A stretch of DNA of 64,000 nucleotides from a virus, in the IMG/VR virus record IMGVR_UViG_3300030099_006646, positions 1 through 64,000 of that record, one strand, 5' to 3'. Within the stretch, counting starts at the first letter, position 1. Every line of letters starts with the position of its first letter. The position numbers and the translations under genes were made by a program. A model generated the notes under the pieces. That model was not told the origin of the DNA. It did no database searches and worked only from the letters and a program-made list of their open reading frames with translations. Positions 31,699 to 42,018 of the stretch are shown here, one piece after another.

Positions 31699-34600
31699 AT
31701 GGCAACATCCGAAAAAGATAAAATTTTAGAAGAAACAGATTTATTTAAAAATAGACCTGAGTTAACGTTCGACGCTAATAAAGAAAATTATTTTGTTTTT
31801 AACATGGCGGACATAGACAATACGGGCGGTCTTGTTGATGCTTATGATGATTTTGCAGACTTTTACGGGAATAGTAAAAGAACCATACGCTTCAAAGGAA
31901 GAAGGATGCTCAAAAAGCAACTTAAAATGCTTCCTTTTACCTTGGTTAAGACAGATAATATAGAATTTACAATATCAGATAAAAAAGGAAGAGAAAAGAT
32001 AGTTGTATTAGTCAAGGTTGTTGATAACGATCCTGTATTTTCTAAAAAAGATATCTCTGATAATCCTAAACCAGCAGACTTACCTGTACTTGATGCCTCA
32101 TACTATATTGAAAAAAGATTCTTACATCCGGTAGACCCTGAAAGAACAGACCCTCCGCAAGCCAAAGTTGTTATTGAGGCTTCCACTGGCAAGAAGAAAA
32201 AAGTAGAAGATTGGTATAAACAACCAACAGACACTATTCTAGAAACTGATGATACATTTTATGTAATCAAAGAAACTGTTAAGCAATCTTGGAAAGATGA
32301 TGTAGAACAAAGAGCAGTTTACCTTGGAACTAAAGAAGCTGCATTAGAGTTCTTTATAAAGCACTATGAGATTGAAGCCTCAAAAGAGCGCGTAGCAGAA
32401 ATGCTATATAAATCTGAAGACGCTGGAATATATGTACCTCAAAGACCAAAAGCAAAATGCAAGATGCTTGTGGGAATACCTAAGCAATTATTAACTGCTG
32501 ACGATATAATAAAAGATTTATCTAATGTAGATGTTACACATACCTTAGAAAGCCCATCACTTGGTGATTTAAGAAAAAATGTGAAAAAAATTGCGAAGTA
32601 TATGAGAGGAATTTCTAGAGAAATAAGGAAGCAAAATATAGATTTAAATGCACTTAAAGAGTCAAATAACTTTATGGCACTGTCCTTGTTTGTTATTCAA
32701 ATGTTTGAAACAAACAAAACATACCCAACGAGAGAAGATGAGCAAATAAAGATTTTCTTTGGAGGAGAAGGTCCTAGTGTTGTCGGCTTGCAAGCGTATC
32801 CAAAAGACGTCGAGGATCATCTTTTTCCATCGGACGGCGAACTTACTCCTGAAGAAAAAGCTGAGTTATCTAAGCCAGTTGATATTAAGCTTGTAAAAAG
32901 CTTTACAACTAATGTGGTTTTTGAGTGGAAAAGGTCGATGTTTTATCTCATTAATTCTGACTTAATGGCTAAAGAAATAGAAAAAACAGACCCCAAAAGT
33001 AGCAAGTGGTATGAGATCATATCAAAATATACATTCGATATGCCAGAATACAAACCATCTTCAAAAAAAACGAAAGATGAAGCTAGTGAACCTAAGAAAG
33101 TAAAAGAAGAACTAGAGACTGCCGAGGAAGAATTTTCTCACGGAATGACCCATTCAGAAAAGGAGGCGGCTCTGTCGGTAATTGGACCTGCTCTAAAGCA
33201 ATCTGTTGGAAACATACAAAGAACAATGTTTGAAAAAATAGAAGACCCTACAATAAAAAGGATTCTCAACAACATTGAGCAAATAAACTCTATTGAGTCT
33301 TTATATGGAGCCGTCCTAGATAAAATACCTACAGAAAAACTTTTACGAATGGCATCAAACGCTGTAACCTCTAAGATTCCAAAAGATGTTTTTTTAAATG
33401 GACCTATTGAAACCGTAAATAATATTGAATCAATGAACTTCTCAGCAAATAGTGCAAAAGACGCTTTACTGGGAACCGGTCTTGTAGATCAAGGTTTTCT
33501 TGGCAAAGCTTTTGATTTTTCTGATAAGATCAACGAAGGTATGTCTTTTGATTTTTCCAGCGGTGGAGACGAAATATTTGATGTCACAGAAGGAAAGGAC
33601 GAGGAAATATTTGCTTTAGTGAAGGACGTGGTTACTTCTACCGTTGTTGAGCATGTTAAAACAATACTTAGAACAATAAAGAACAATTTTTTTAATGAAT
33701 CAGAGATGGAAAAAATAAAGAAGATTGGCTCTTTTAATCTAAAAGAAAACCTAAAAAGTAACTCCTTAGCTTCTGTTAAAAATAATATAAATTCTTTATC
33801 TGGAGCTTTACTAGAGAACAAAGATGTCTCTAATATTTTGGATATTATTTCCAGTTTAGCTACTCCTCTTGAGATACTGGCTATCTTTGAAGGAAGAGGT
33901 GATCTAGATGTCATTGACATCATATGTACAGAAATATCAGAGCAATATCCATTGTTAGCAGCCAGACTTATCTCGATATACCAAAAAGAGGATTTCTTGA
34001 TGATCATGGGAAAAGATATTCTTGAAGAGGTTACTACGCTTATTGGCGAAGAAAGCATTAGACAAAAGAGGGAGGATCCTCCAAGTTTAGATTTTTGTGG
34101 AGATGATGATGCAGAAGATTTTATAGATCATTTAACAGGAAGATTTCCAGAAGAATTTTTGAAAGAACAGGAGGAAGTTAGAAAACAAAGCGCCCAGGAG
34201 CTTAAAAACTTAATAGATGATATTAGTACTGCATTAGAAAACGGCGATATAGAAGATTTTCTATTCGGAGGAAAGATAAAAGAGCTGCTAAATTCTATAG
34301 TTGAAGACAATAGAAGCTCTGACGTAATGTTAGACATGGTTGTAAGGGCATATTTTGGACCAATTCAAGCAATATACGCTTTGGAAGCCTTAACTCCTGG
34401 AGATATTTTTATGAGAGAGAGTATCGTCGAGGATACTGATAAAAAGGCGCAGTTACCAATGGAGATTCAGGTACAAATAAACAGGTTACTAGCAGTTGGT
34501 CAAGAAGATACAGCAAAAAAAATAAAGAAAAAAGCCGCCGATGGCAAAAAGAAGATCGCTATTAGCTTAAAAAATAACGTAAAAGAGCTTTATGAAAACT

Positions 34601-37600
34601 TTTTTAATGGACCTGCTGGAATTGAAAAAGAAGACTCTTATAGGATAGGACTTGGCAATAAAAATATGACTATATCTTTTTCGAATATGAAGTCATATGA
34701 TTCAAAATCCGATCCCTTAACAGGGTCGTTAGAAGAGCCAATATATAAATGGGACACAGATCCGCCGACCCCAGACTTTGCAACTTTTTCTGTAAAAGCG
34801 ATGTTAAACAATAAAATGGCTATCAATTCTGCAAAAGAAATAAAACTAAAAGAAACCATAATGCACAAAAAAGGATATTTGAATGTAGAAAACATAGACA
34901 TGTCTCCTCGCAAAGCAGGGTTTTTATCTTTCGTGAAAGAAATAATAGAAGAATCGATGCCTTCAAACCTGTACACGCCCACCACACTTCAAAAAGCTTT
35001 AGATGATTTAAAGCACCCTCTGTTTGACTATTCAACGAAACAATATATTAATTTTCTAGCCAGAGAAGCATCTAAGTCTCCATTTTTCAAAATACCAGTT
35101 TTAAAAAAGCTAAAGTTTACTCCAACCGATGGAGATACTAGAGTACCTCCTCTTGCTTGCGACCAGCTTGAAACAGAAGAAGCTGCGAAGGTACAAACAA
35201 ATCAAGACGATCTTATAGAGGAAATAATATTACTAGAAGATATAGAATACAGATTTAGCGAAAGAAGGAAATATTTTTCTTCTCTACAAAGAGAGCGAGG
35301 TCAAAAAATATACAACAGAACAGATATTGAAAATGCAATGTTAATGGAAATTACTGAAAGCTTTTTTAAGGTTCTTGCTTTAGAGTTTTTAATATCGGGA
35401 GTGTTTATTTTTTCAGAAATAAAGATCGAGTCCTTGATAGAAGATAAAAATAACTTTAAGATTATGCAAGATATTATGTTCTTTACTATGCAAAGATTAG
35501 GAGATGAGTTCAGAAATAAATTTTCAGAATATCTCGAACAATATATAGAGTTAAAAAAGGACATGTTAGATGAAGACTCTCTAGTTGGAGAGGAAAACTC
35601 TGAACAGAATTTAGATGATCTTTACAATATAAATAAATCAGATAAGAGCGCTATTATAAACTACATATTCAAAGAACAACTTTCTAACGTATTTGGACCT
35701 TTCCAAAAGTCGGTACAACTTTTATCAGACAAACAAAATCTTGAGATAAATGAGTTTTTAGATATTATCCCTAACCTTGATATTGCCGAAAGCTCAATAA
35801 CCCCTCCAGGCAAGGGCAGATTTACTGCACAGTTGCTGTCGAGCGACCCGTTATCGCTAGTAAGAAAAGTAGGCGGCTTTATTTTAGAAAAATACATTAG
35901 AGTAGATTACCAGCCTACTAAACAAAATCCAAAACTAACAGATTTTCTTTTTGGAAGAAGTAATGTTTTAAAAATACCATCTCAAGATTTAGATGGTAAC
36001 TTTATGTGGCTAATAGGCGGAACTGAACAGCAAGTAGAAACCGATTTAACTAATAAATATTTTAATAGATCGGCAGATAAAATCTGGGCAGAAGCAAACA
36101 AAAATCTTTATAATAACAAGTATAATTTGTATAAGAAAAGAGTTGGAGGCATGTGGAAAGTTCTTTCAAAAAGCGAAATATTCAATATTATAAAAACACA
36201 GTATAGCGCTAAGGGCACAGAATTTGGAGCGACACTTCCTGATTATGAAGAGTTTCTAGGCGAACTGCAAGAAATTAACTACACCCCAGAAGCTGAAAAC
36301 GTTGCTTATGAATATCCAAACTATCTTGGAGCTGTCAAGCTGTCTGCATTTGAAGAAATGCAAGACTTTGTAAGAAAAGATATAAATGCAGAACTTACAA
36401 AAAAACTAGAATCAAGTATTGAAAAATACGAAACCTTAGCAAATTCTACTTATATATTCAACACTCTTAACGAAGAAGTGTTAGATTTAAAAACAGTGTG
36501 GAACGCAGAATATAATATTTTAACAAACAAACTTGACGTATATATTGAGAAAAATATTGCTCCGTATTCTACCACAATGCTATTCCCACAAATTCCTGGG
36601 ATATCGCCTTTACCTCCAATTACAGATGAACCTTTCTTCAAATGGAAGGAATCTGAAACTAAACTAAAGGAAATGTTCTCACCCAGCCCGGATAAGCTTT
36701 ACGGAGTTCTTAGCGGAGCACTACAACTAGCTAAAAAAGATATTATTGATGATCTTTATCCAAAGATGATTGAACGACGTGATAATCTGGATAAACTATT
36801 AAACGATTATAAAAAAGGGAAAATAAAGGTACAGATTGACGATGAAGATATATCTACTATTTACGAACATTTTTCAGAACTCGACAAAAGAATAAAGACT
36901 TTAAAAGAATTAGATATTGTTAAAAATTTCGATGAACTAGACACTATAACTGATAAACTTGAGGAAAAAATCAACGAACTGGAAGACTTTTTAGATGAAT
37001 ATGCATATGACACCGATCCAAAAGAATTTTTCCTCTCCCAACTCGCCGCCGCTGAAGAAGCTCAACAAAAAGCTTTTGGCGATTACAATACATTCGGAGT
37101 AGCTGGCTCACATACAGAAATGTTCAAGCCTTTAAAATATGGAATTAGATTGAGCTATGTATATCCAGGAACTGTCGGCGCACCACCTCCGAGCATAGAA
37201 AATATTAGAAAAAATATTAGGAAAGTGGTAGGAGATCCAAGAAATTGGTACAATCGCGATGAAAAGTATCTAAACACACAAGAGATTTACTGGAAAGATA
37301 AAGAAAAACAATCTGTTGATAATGTTGAAATTTACTCATTACCTTTGCTAGAGATTGAAGACAAGGTAGAAAATTATTTTGAGACACTCCCTCCAAAGCC
37401 ATCTGAGGGCAGATTCGATAAAGAACCTGAAAAGAATAGCTCAATTCCATTAATACAAGAAGAAATCGTACAAAGATTTCCATTAGATTCTTTAAAGAAG
37501 AAGATGATTAATAGCGAAACGTACAATATGATAATGTCAGAGATGTACAGCTACGGAGATTTCGTTACAGCTCTTGGTGCATACTCTTCACTACATTCTC

Positions 37601-38238
37601 TTGGAGATATTTTTCAAAATCTTAACCTTGGTATATTTTCTGGAACAAAAATTAACCTTAAAAATGCATTTGAATCTGTTTATGAGAGTAAAGACTTTTC
37701 CTATATTAACGATGAAAGCCTCACGGCAGATATTATGAAAAATAATATCGTTAAGATGACAAACACAGCGGAAGAACCCTCAAAAGAAGAAGGTTTCCCC
37801 AAGACTGATTTTGGATACGCAGCCGCTTTTGCAGCAAAAACAGGCATGGTTATATTAAAACATTTCGTTGAAAAAACTGACCCTGCTATCATTAGAGCAA
37901 AACAAATACAAGAAATGGTTGTTAAAGCAGCGGAAATAGGAGAGGAGATAAGTGAAGACATAGATGAGTTAGCAAATATTTCACCTACAGGAGTAGACTC
38001 TGCCGCCGCTCTTGCAGCTAAAGAAGGAATGTTGCTTCCCATTGTAATGTTCGGAGTTAGACCCATGCCTCCAATCCCATTCCCAATAGGAGACCCTACT
38101 GCTCCATTAACAGGACCCGGAGCAGCCTATCTAGCTCTTGCTGCCGCTGGTGCAGGATCTAGCGTCATGTCTTCAGGAGATACACCACAAGACGTTATAG
38201 AAAAGGAAAACCCAGATAAAAAATGTGACGATAAATAA
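31699..38238 (+). CDS. Giant virion structural protein (2179 residues), probably tail or baseplate
   Basis: The largest gene in the window, one unbroken frame. The N-terminus (about 1-300) is mixed alpha/beta and the middle is mostly helical. A charged linker lies near residues 455-480 (SSKKTKDEASEPKKVKEE), and a coiled-coil-like stretch near 1732-1775 (ITDKLEEKINELEDFLDEY). The C-terminus from about 2040 has Ala/Gly/Pro-rich hydrophobic segments (AAFAAKTGMVILKHF; AALAAKEGMLLPIVMFG; GAAYLALAAAGAGSS) that could insert in or contact membrane. It lies between the hub genes and gp25. It could be a tape-measure-like or baseplate-spanning protein; I recognise no named family. Confidence 0.7.
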   Translation: MATSEKDKILEETDLFKNRPELTFDANKENYFVFNMADIDNTGGLVDAYDDFADFYGNSKRTIRFKGRRMLKKQLKMLPFTLVKTDNIEFTISDKKGREKIVVLVKVVDNDPVFSKKDISDNPKPADLPVLDASYYIEKRFLHPVDPERTDPPQAKVVIEASTGKKKKVEDWYKQPTDTILETDDTFYVIKETVKQSWKDDVEQRAVYLGTKEAALEFFIKHYEIEASKERVAEMLYKSEDAGIYVPQRPKAKCKMLVGIPKQLLTADDIIKDLSNVDVTHTLESPSLGDLRKNVKKIAKYMRGISREIRKQNIDLNALKESNNFMALSLFVIQMFETNKTYPTREDEQIKIFFGGEGPSVVGLQAYPKDVEDHLFPSDGELTPEEKAELSKPVDIKLVKSFTTNVVFEWKRSMFYLINSDLMAKEIEKTDPKSSKWYEIISKYTFDMPEYKPSSKKTKDEASEPKKVKEELETAEEEFSHGMTHSEKEAALSVIGPALKQSVGNIQRTMFEKIEDPTIKRILNNIEQINSIESLYGAVLDKIPTEKLLRMASNAVTSKIPKDVFLNGPIETVNNIESMNFSANSAKDALLGTGLVDQGFLGKAFDFSDKINEGMSFDFSSGGDEIFDVTEGKDEEIFALVKDVVTSTVVEHVKTILRTIKNNFFNESEMEKIKKIGSFNLKENLKSNSLASVKNNINSLSGALLENKDVSNILDIISSLATPLEILAIFEGRGDLDVIDIICTEISEQYPLLAARLISIYQKEDFLMIMGKDILEEVTTLIGEESIRQKREDPPSLDFCGDDDAEDFIDHLTGRFPEEFLKEQEEVRKQSAQELKNLIDDISTALENGDIEDFLFGGKIKELLNSIVEDNRSSDVMLDMVVRAYFGPIQAIYALEALTPGDIFMRESIVEDTDKKAQLPMEIQVQINRLLAVGQEDTAKKIKKKAADGKKKIAISLKNNVKELYENFFNGPAGIEKEDSYRIGLGNKNMTISFSNMKSYDSKSDPLTGSLEEPIYKWDTDPPTPDFATFSVKAMLNNKMAINSAKEIKLKETIMHKKGYLNVENIDMSPRKAGFLSFVKEIIEESMPSNLYTPTTLQKALDDLKHPLFDYSTKQYINFLAREASKSPFFKIPVLKKLKFTPTDGDTRVPPLACDQLETEEAAKVQTNQDDLIEEIILLEDIEYRFSERRKYFSSLQRERGQKIYNRTDIENAMLMEITESFFKVLALEFLISGVFIFSEIKIESLIEDKNNFKIMQDIMFFTMQRLGDEFRNKFSEYLEQYIELKKDMLDEDSLVGEENSEQNLDDLYNINKSDKSAIINYIFKEQLSNVFGPFQKSVQLLSDKQNLEINEFLDIIPNLDIAESSITPPGKGRFTAQLLSSDPLSLVRKVGGFILEKYIRVDYQPTKQNPKLTDFLFGRSNVLKIPSQDLDGNFMWLIGGTEQQVETDLTNKYFNRSADKIWAEANKNLYNNKYNLYKKRVGGMWKVLSKSEIFNIIKTQYSAKGTEFGATLPDYEEFLGELQEINYTPEAENVAYEYPNYLGAVKLSAFEEMQDFVRKDINAELTKKLESSIEKYETLANSTYIFNTLNEEVLDLKTVWNAEYNILTNKLDVYIEKNIAPYSTTMLFPQIPGISPLPPITDEPFFKWKESETKLKEMFSPSPDKLYGVLSGALQLAKKDIIDDLYPKMIERRDNLDKLLNDYKKGKIKVQIDDEDISTIYEHFSELDKRIKTLKELDIVKNFDELDTITDKLEEKINELEDFLDEYAYDTDPKEFFLSQLAAAEEAQQKAFGDYNTFGVAGSHTEMFKPLKYGIRLSYVYPGTVGAPPPSIENIRKNIRKVVGDPRNWYNRDEKYLNTQEIYWKDKEKQSVDNVEIYSLPLLEIEDKVENYFETLPPKPSEGRFDKEPEKNSSIPLIQEEIVQRFPLDSLKKKMINSETYNMIMSEMYSYGDFVTALGAYSSLHSLGDIFQNLNLGIFSGTKINLKNAFESVYESKDFSYINDESLTADIMKNNIVKMTNTAEEPSKEEGFPKTDFGYAAAFAAKTGMVILKHFVEKTDPAIIRAKQIQEMVVKAAEIGEEISEDIDELANISPTGVDSAAALAAKEGMLLPIVMFGVRPMPPIPFPIGDPTAPLTGPGAAYLALAAAGAGSSVMSSGDTPQDVIEKENPDKKCDDK

Positions 38239-38250
38239 TAAAAATATAAG

Positions 38251-38257
38251 CTATTTA
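38251..38257 (+). promoter_or_regulatory. CTATTTA element, candidate late promoter core before gp25
   Basis: CTATTTAGATTATA follows an A/T-rich run in the 39-base gap between the giant gene and the gp25-like gene, ending 20 bases before the start. It matches the elements at 2542, 47440 and 59276. The promoter role is inferred. Confidence 0.4.
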
Positions 38258-38277
38258 GATTATATGAGGTTCATTGT

Positions 38278-38658
38278 ATGGCTTTAGGATATTCTGTAAA
38301 ATTACCACTTACAACAACAGTTGCTCATTATGACATGATCAACAATATATATAAAAATGTAAAACAAAATTTTAGAAACCTATTACTAACTTCGCCGGGA
38401 GAAAGGGTAATGATTCCTAATTTTGGCGTCGGCATAAGAAGATACTTGTTTGAAAATGATCCATCTTTTATAGCTGACGAATTAAACTCCGTCATACGAG
38501 AACAGGTTAACTCTTTTATGAGTTTTTTAGTAATAGAAGATATTAGCTTCGCAACAAAAGCAGACAACGATCAATTAAAAGACAATGAACTAGCTGTAAG
38601 AATAATTTACTCTGTTCCAGGTATCTCTCTGAGAGACAGCATTATAGTTGCTCCTTAA
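38278..38658 (+). CDS. Baseplate wedge protein, gp25-like
   Basis: A 126-residue member of the GPW/gp25 family, the lysozyme-like-fold wedge subunit that links baseplate to sheath in contractile tails. The diagnostic central block is LLLTSPGERVMIPNFGVGIRRYLFEND, followed by IREQVNSFMSFLVIEDI and a C-terminal strand pair. The length is normal (about 130). GAGG stands 10 bases before the ATG. The gene is followed by the gp6-like wedge gene, the standard order in T4-like and other contractile systems, so this pair anchors the identification of the tail region. Confidence 0.9.
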   Translation: MALGYSVKLPLTTTVAHYDMINNIYKNVKQNFRNLLLTSPGERVMIPNFGVGIRRYLFENDPSFIADELNSVIREQVNSFMSFLVIEDISFATKADNDQLKDNELAVRIIYSVPGISLRDSIIVAP

Positions 38659-38678
38659 AATAATATGGATTAAAACAA

Positions 38679-40484
38679 ATGGCAAAAAAATTTAAACCTC
38701 CAATAGACTATACATCGAGAGATTTTGATTCAATCAAGAGATCTTTAATAAACTACGCAAAAAAATATTACCCTAATACTTCTAATGATTTTAATGAAGC
38801 CTCTTTTGGCGCATTAATGGTGGATATGGTATCTTATATTGGAGATATAATGTCTTTTTACTTAGATTATCAAGCAAACGAGTCTTTTGTAGAATCAGCT
38901 ATTGAGTTTAAAAATGTTATAAGACTAGCAGAGCAGATGGGGTATAAATATGAACCAGAGGTCACAGCATACGGAACAGTCGCTATTTTTGTTAAAGTCC
39001 CAGCCAACACATCAGGATTAGGACCAGACACTGATTATATCCCTATTCTAAAAAGAAATTCAAAACTTACATCTACACAAAACACTAGTTTTATTTTAAC
39101 CTCAGATGTTGATTTTAAAAACGCCAACAACCAAGTGCTTGTTTCTGACGTGGACGCCGCAACCGGAACTCCAACTCATTATGCTATTAAAGCGTATGGC
39201 GAAGTTATTTCTGGCGACGTCGGTGTTGAAAGATTTGTTGTAGGTGATTATACGCCTTTTTTAAAACTTACAATGGAAACGAATAGTGTGGCAGAAATAC
39301 TTTCAGTTGTAGATTCAGATGGAAATGATTATTATCAAGTAGACTATCTTTCGCAAGACATAGTTTATCTTGATTCCTTGAACACAAACACAGAGGACAG
39401 AGATTATGTCTCGAATATTTTAAAGCCTGCTTCTGTTCCTAGAAGATTTGTATTGAAGCAAGACCCAACCAGTGTATCGTTACAGTTTGGACAAGGTTCT
39501 TCAACAGACGCCATAACTGAAAATGATGATAAATTAGATCCAAATAAAGTAGCTTTAAAGATGCACGGGAAAAAATATATTTCTGAGTCTTCTTTTGACC
39601 CTACCGTGCTGGTGAAAAACAATAACTTGGGAGTTGCTCCTGAAAATACTACTGTAAGTGTTTTTTATAGAACTAATTTGACCAACAATGTAAACGCAGG
39701 GGTTGATTCTGTCAATAGATTTGTTTCTGCTGATTTCGAATTTGAAAATCCTGAGCTTTTAACAGACTCGATAGTACAAGGCATTGTTACAACTGCCGAA
39801 GTTTCTAATGAGGAGCCTATTGTTGGGACAATATCAGACCCAGGCTTACGAGAAATTAAGATTAGAGCAAAAAATAGCTTTGCTACGCAAAACAGAGCAG
39901 TTACTAAAAAAGATTATCTATCTTTAGTATATTCTATGCCAAGTCGTTTTGGTTCTGTTGCCAGGGCGATGATAAAGCAAGATAAAGATTCTTTCAAAAG
40001 AAATCTTAATCTTTATGTTGTATCTCTCGGTCTTGACGCAACTCTCTTTACTACAAAAAGAAAAATAAAAGCAAATTTAAAAAATTGGCTTGCTCAATAT
40101 AAGATGTTAAACGATACAATAGATATTATTGACGCTAAGATTTTAAATCTTGGAATAGAATATAAAGCGATAGGACAGAGAAACGTCAACAAGCTTGATT
40201 TAATACAAGATATAAATGATGCTTTACGTCAGGCATTTATTGAACATCCACAAATTGGCGAATCTTTTTTTATAACAGATGTTTATAATGTGATAAACTC
40301 TGTACCAGGAGTTGTAGATGCCGACGACGTAGAAATATTCATACCCAGAGGAGAACTTTATTCCGACTTCACCATCGATTTGGATAATTATATCTCTCCC
40401 GATGGCAGATCTATAAAAGTGCCAGATGATGTTATTTGGGAGATAAAATTTATAGGTACAGACATTAAAGGAACAATTTTGTAA
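38679..40484 (+). CDS. Baseplate wedge protein, gp6 / baseplate J-like
   Basis: A 601-residue protein. The N-terminus is typical for gp6 of marine T4-like phages: KFKPPIDYTSRDFDSIKRSLINYAK, then a conserved Asp/Gly block (MVDMVSYIGDIMSFYLDYQANESF). The mid and late regions include GTISDPGLREIKIRAKNSFATQNRAVTKKDYLSLV, the baseplate-J core, and a C-terminal NVINSVPGVVDADDVEIF. gp6 dimers form the ring that holds the wedges together. The size agrees with T4 gp6 (660). It couples to the next gene by TAATG. Confidence 0.88.
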   Translation: MAKKFKPPIDYTSRDFDSIKRSLINYAKKYYPNTSNDFNEASFGALMVDMVSYIGDIMSFYLDYQANESFVESAIEFKNVIRLAEQMGYKYEPEVTAYGTVAIFVKVPANTSGLGPDTDYIPILKRNSKLTSTQNTSFILTSDVDFKNANNQVLVSDVDAATGTPTHYAIKAYGEVISGDVGVERFVVGDYTPFLKLTMETNSVAEILSVVDSDGNDYYQVDYLSQDIVYLDSLNTNTEDRDYVSNILKPASVPRRFVLKQDPTSVSLQFGQGSSTDAITENDDKLDPNKVALKMHGKKYISESSFDPTVLVKNNNLGVAPENTTVSVFYRTNLTNNVNAGVDSVNRFVSADFEFENPELLTDSIVQGIVTTAEVSNEEPIVGTISDPGLREIKIRAKNSFATQNRAVTKKDYLSLVYSMPSRFGSVARAMIKQDKDSFKRNLNLYVVSLGLDATLFTTKRKIKANLKNWLAQYKMLNDTIDIIDAKILNLGIEYKAIGQRNVNKLDLIQDINDALRQAFIEHPQIGESFFITDVYNVINSVPGVVDADDVEIFIPRGELYSDFTIDLDNYISPDGRSIKVPDDVIWEIKFIGTDIKGTIL

Positions 40485-42016
40485 TGGCTATTAGAAGATA
40501 CACAGCAACTAAAGATAATACTATATCTGATGCTTTTAAGTCTAACTTAAGCGGAACAGCTACTGGCTCAAACATGGGCTTCGCGGATACATTAGAAGTA
40601 TTCTCCATTTATGGACAAGTTTCAAGTTCTTCGGGCTTTACGAAGGAACGTTCAAGGATTTTGATTAAATTCCCAGTCACAGGAACTTCTGGCATTGAAG
40701 CAGATAGAGATTCAGGGTTAATACCAGCATCTGGTAATGTAAATTTTTACTTGAACATGTATAATGCTATAACTCCCAACACGTTGCCAAAAGATTTTAC
40801 TTTAAACATCTATGCATTAGATGCTGCTTGGAATGAGGGCAGTGGACTAGACATGGAAGAATATAAAGATGAGGGAACATCCAACTGGACCAATAGAGTA
40901 GATAACGTAGCTTGGTCAAATACAGGTGGTTCTTTTCAAAACACAGCTTCCACCGCACCTTGGAATGCAAACGCTACATTCCAAAACGGAGACGAAGATA
41001 TGTCTATCGATGTTACTCCTTATGTAGAGTCCTGGATCAAAGGAACTGGCGGCGGCGGTTTTGAAAACTACGGATTTCTCGTCGCCCTAACTCCAATTGA
41101 GGAAAGCGCTTCGTTGTCTTACTATGATAAGAAGTTCTTTGCACGCAGTAGCGAATATTTCTTCAAACGCCCTGTCATCGAAGCACGCTGGAACAGTTGC
41201 GAAGGTGATGATAGAGGAAACTTCTTTTTTTCAAGCTCTCTTGCCACTGCGGCAAATAATATAAATACTCTTTATCTATACAACTACGTCAGAGGACAAC
41301 TTCAAGATATCCCTGGGCTGGGCAGTGATAAGTACGTCTATGTAAGTCTTTTTTCTGGCTCATTAAATAATGATGCCCCTTCTGGAGATGCTTTGATTTT
41401 GTCTGCCGACAACGATGGCAGAGTAAGAGCAGCAGCACCCACAGTCGTGACAGGTGGAATTGTCTCTACAGGTATCTATACCGCTTCTTTTGCCTTTACA
41501 GGCTCAACAACTTTGACTGATGTATTTGATGTTTGGTTTACTGGAAGCCATTCCACAGCAGATGCGACTAAAGCAACTATCCAGTTCCATACAGGAAATA
41601 TTATTCCTAATACGCTTGATTCTTCAAATATAAACCCCACGCCAACTTATGTTACAAAAGTTACAAATTTAAAACCATCCTATACGACAAGTGAAGAACC
41701 AAAGCTCAGAGTGTATACTAGAGAGAAGAATTGGTCACCAACAATATATACAGTAGCTAATTCTGAAATCCAAACTGACATTGTAAATCAAGCCTATTAC
41801 AGAGTGACGCGAGTTGTTGATGATTTAGAAGTTATCTCTTATGGTACAGGAAGCGATCAACAGACTAAGCTCTCATATGACGTTAGTGGAAATTACTTTG
41901 ATCTTGATATGTCTCTTTTGGAATCGGGTTATATGTATAACTTAAAGTTCGCTTATTACTTAAACGGCGTTTACAAGGAACAGCCAGAGACCTTCAAGTT
42001 TAGAGTGGAGGATTAA
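40484..42016 (+). CDS. Baseplate/tail structural protein
   Basis: A 510-residue beta-rich protein. The N-terminal 220 residues resemble DNRLRE-type or jelly-roll stalk domains: IRRYTATKDNTISDAF, RSRILIKFPV, NFYLNMYN, FTLNIYALDAAWNEGSG, then ENYGFLVALTP and RPVIEARW. The second half has Ser/Gly/Thr-rich strands (YVSLFSGSL; YTASFAFTGSTTL) typical of receptor-side tail proteins. It is coupled to gp6 by a one-base overlap and followed within 2 bases by a GTG-started giant. It probably sits on the outer wedge. It is not clearly homologous to T4 gp7 or gp8. Confidence 0.65.
   Translation: MAIRRYTATKDNTISDAFKSNLSGTATGSNMGFADTLEVFSIYGQVSSSSGFTKERSRILIKFPVTGTSGIEADRDSGLIPASGNVNFYLNMYNAITPNTLPKDFTLNIYALDAAWNEGSGLDMEEYKDEGTSNWTNRVDNVAWSNTGGSFQNTASTAPWNANATFQNGDEDMSIDVTPYVESWIKGTGGGGFENYGFLVALTPIEESASLSYYDKKFFARSSEYFFKRPVIEARWNSCEGDDRGNFFFSSSLATAANNINTLYLYNYVRGQLQDIPGLGSDKYVYVSLFSGSLNNDAPSGDALILSADNDGRVRAAAPTVVTGGIVSTGIYTASFAFTGSTTLTDVFDVWFTGSHSTADATKATIQFHTGNIIPNTLDSSNINPTPTYVTKVTNLKPSYTTSEEPKLRVYTREKNWSPTIYTVANSEIQTDIVNQAYYRVTRVVDDLEVISYGTGSDQQTKLSYDVSGNYFDLDMSLLESGYMYNLKFAYYLNGVYKEQPETFKFRVED
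42007..42011 (+). promoter_or_regulatory. Ribosome binding site supporting a GTG start
   Basis: GGAGG lies 7 bases before GTG 42019. The next gene begins there with PIKDLFNDI. Confidence 0.6.
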
Positions 42017-42018
42017 AA

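Noticed and set aside
33489-34058. Minus-strand open frame of 189 codons opposite the giant gene
   Set aside because: It is Ser/Phe/Ile-rich as expected for an antisense shadow, with no family and no isolated promoter; the plus-strand frame is long and continuous.
37701-38066. Minus-strand open frame of 121 codons
   Set aside because: It mirrors the Ala/Gly-rich C-terminus of the giant protein; no start signal or motif.
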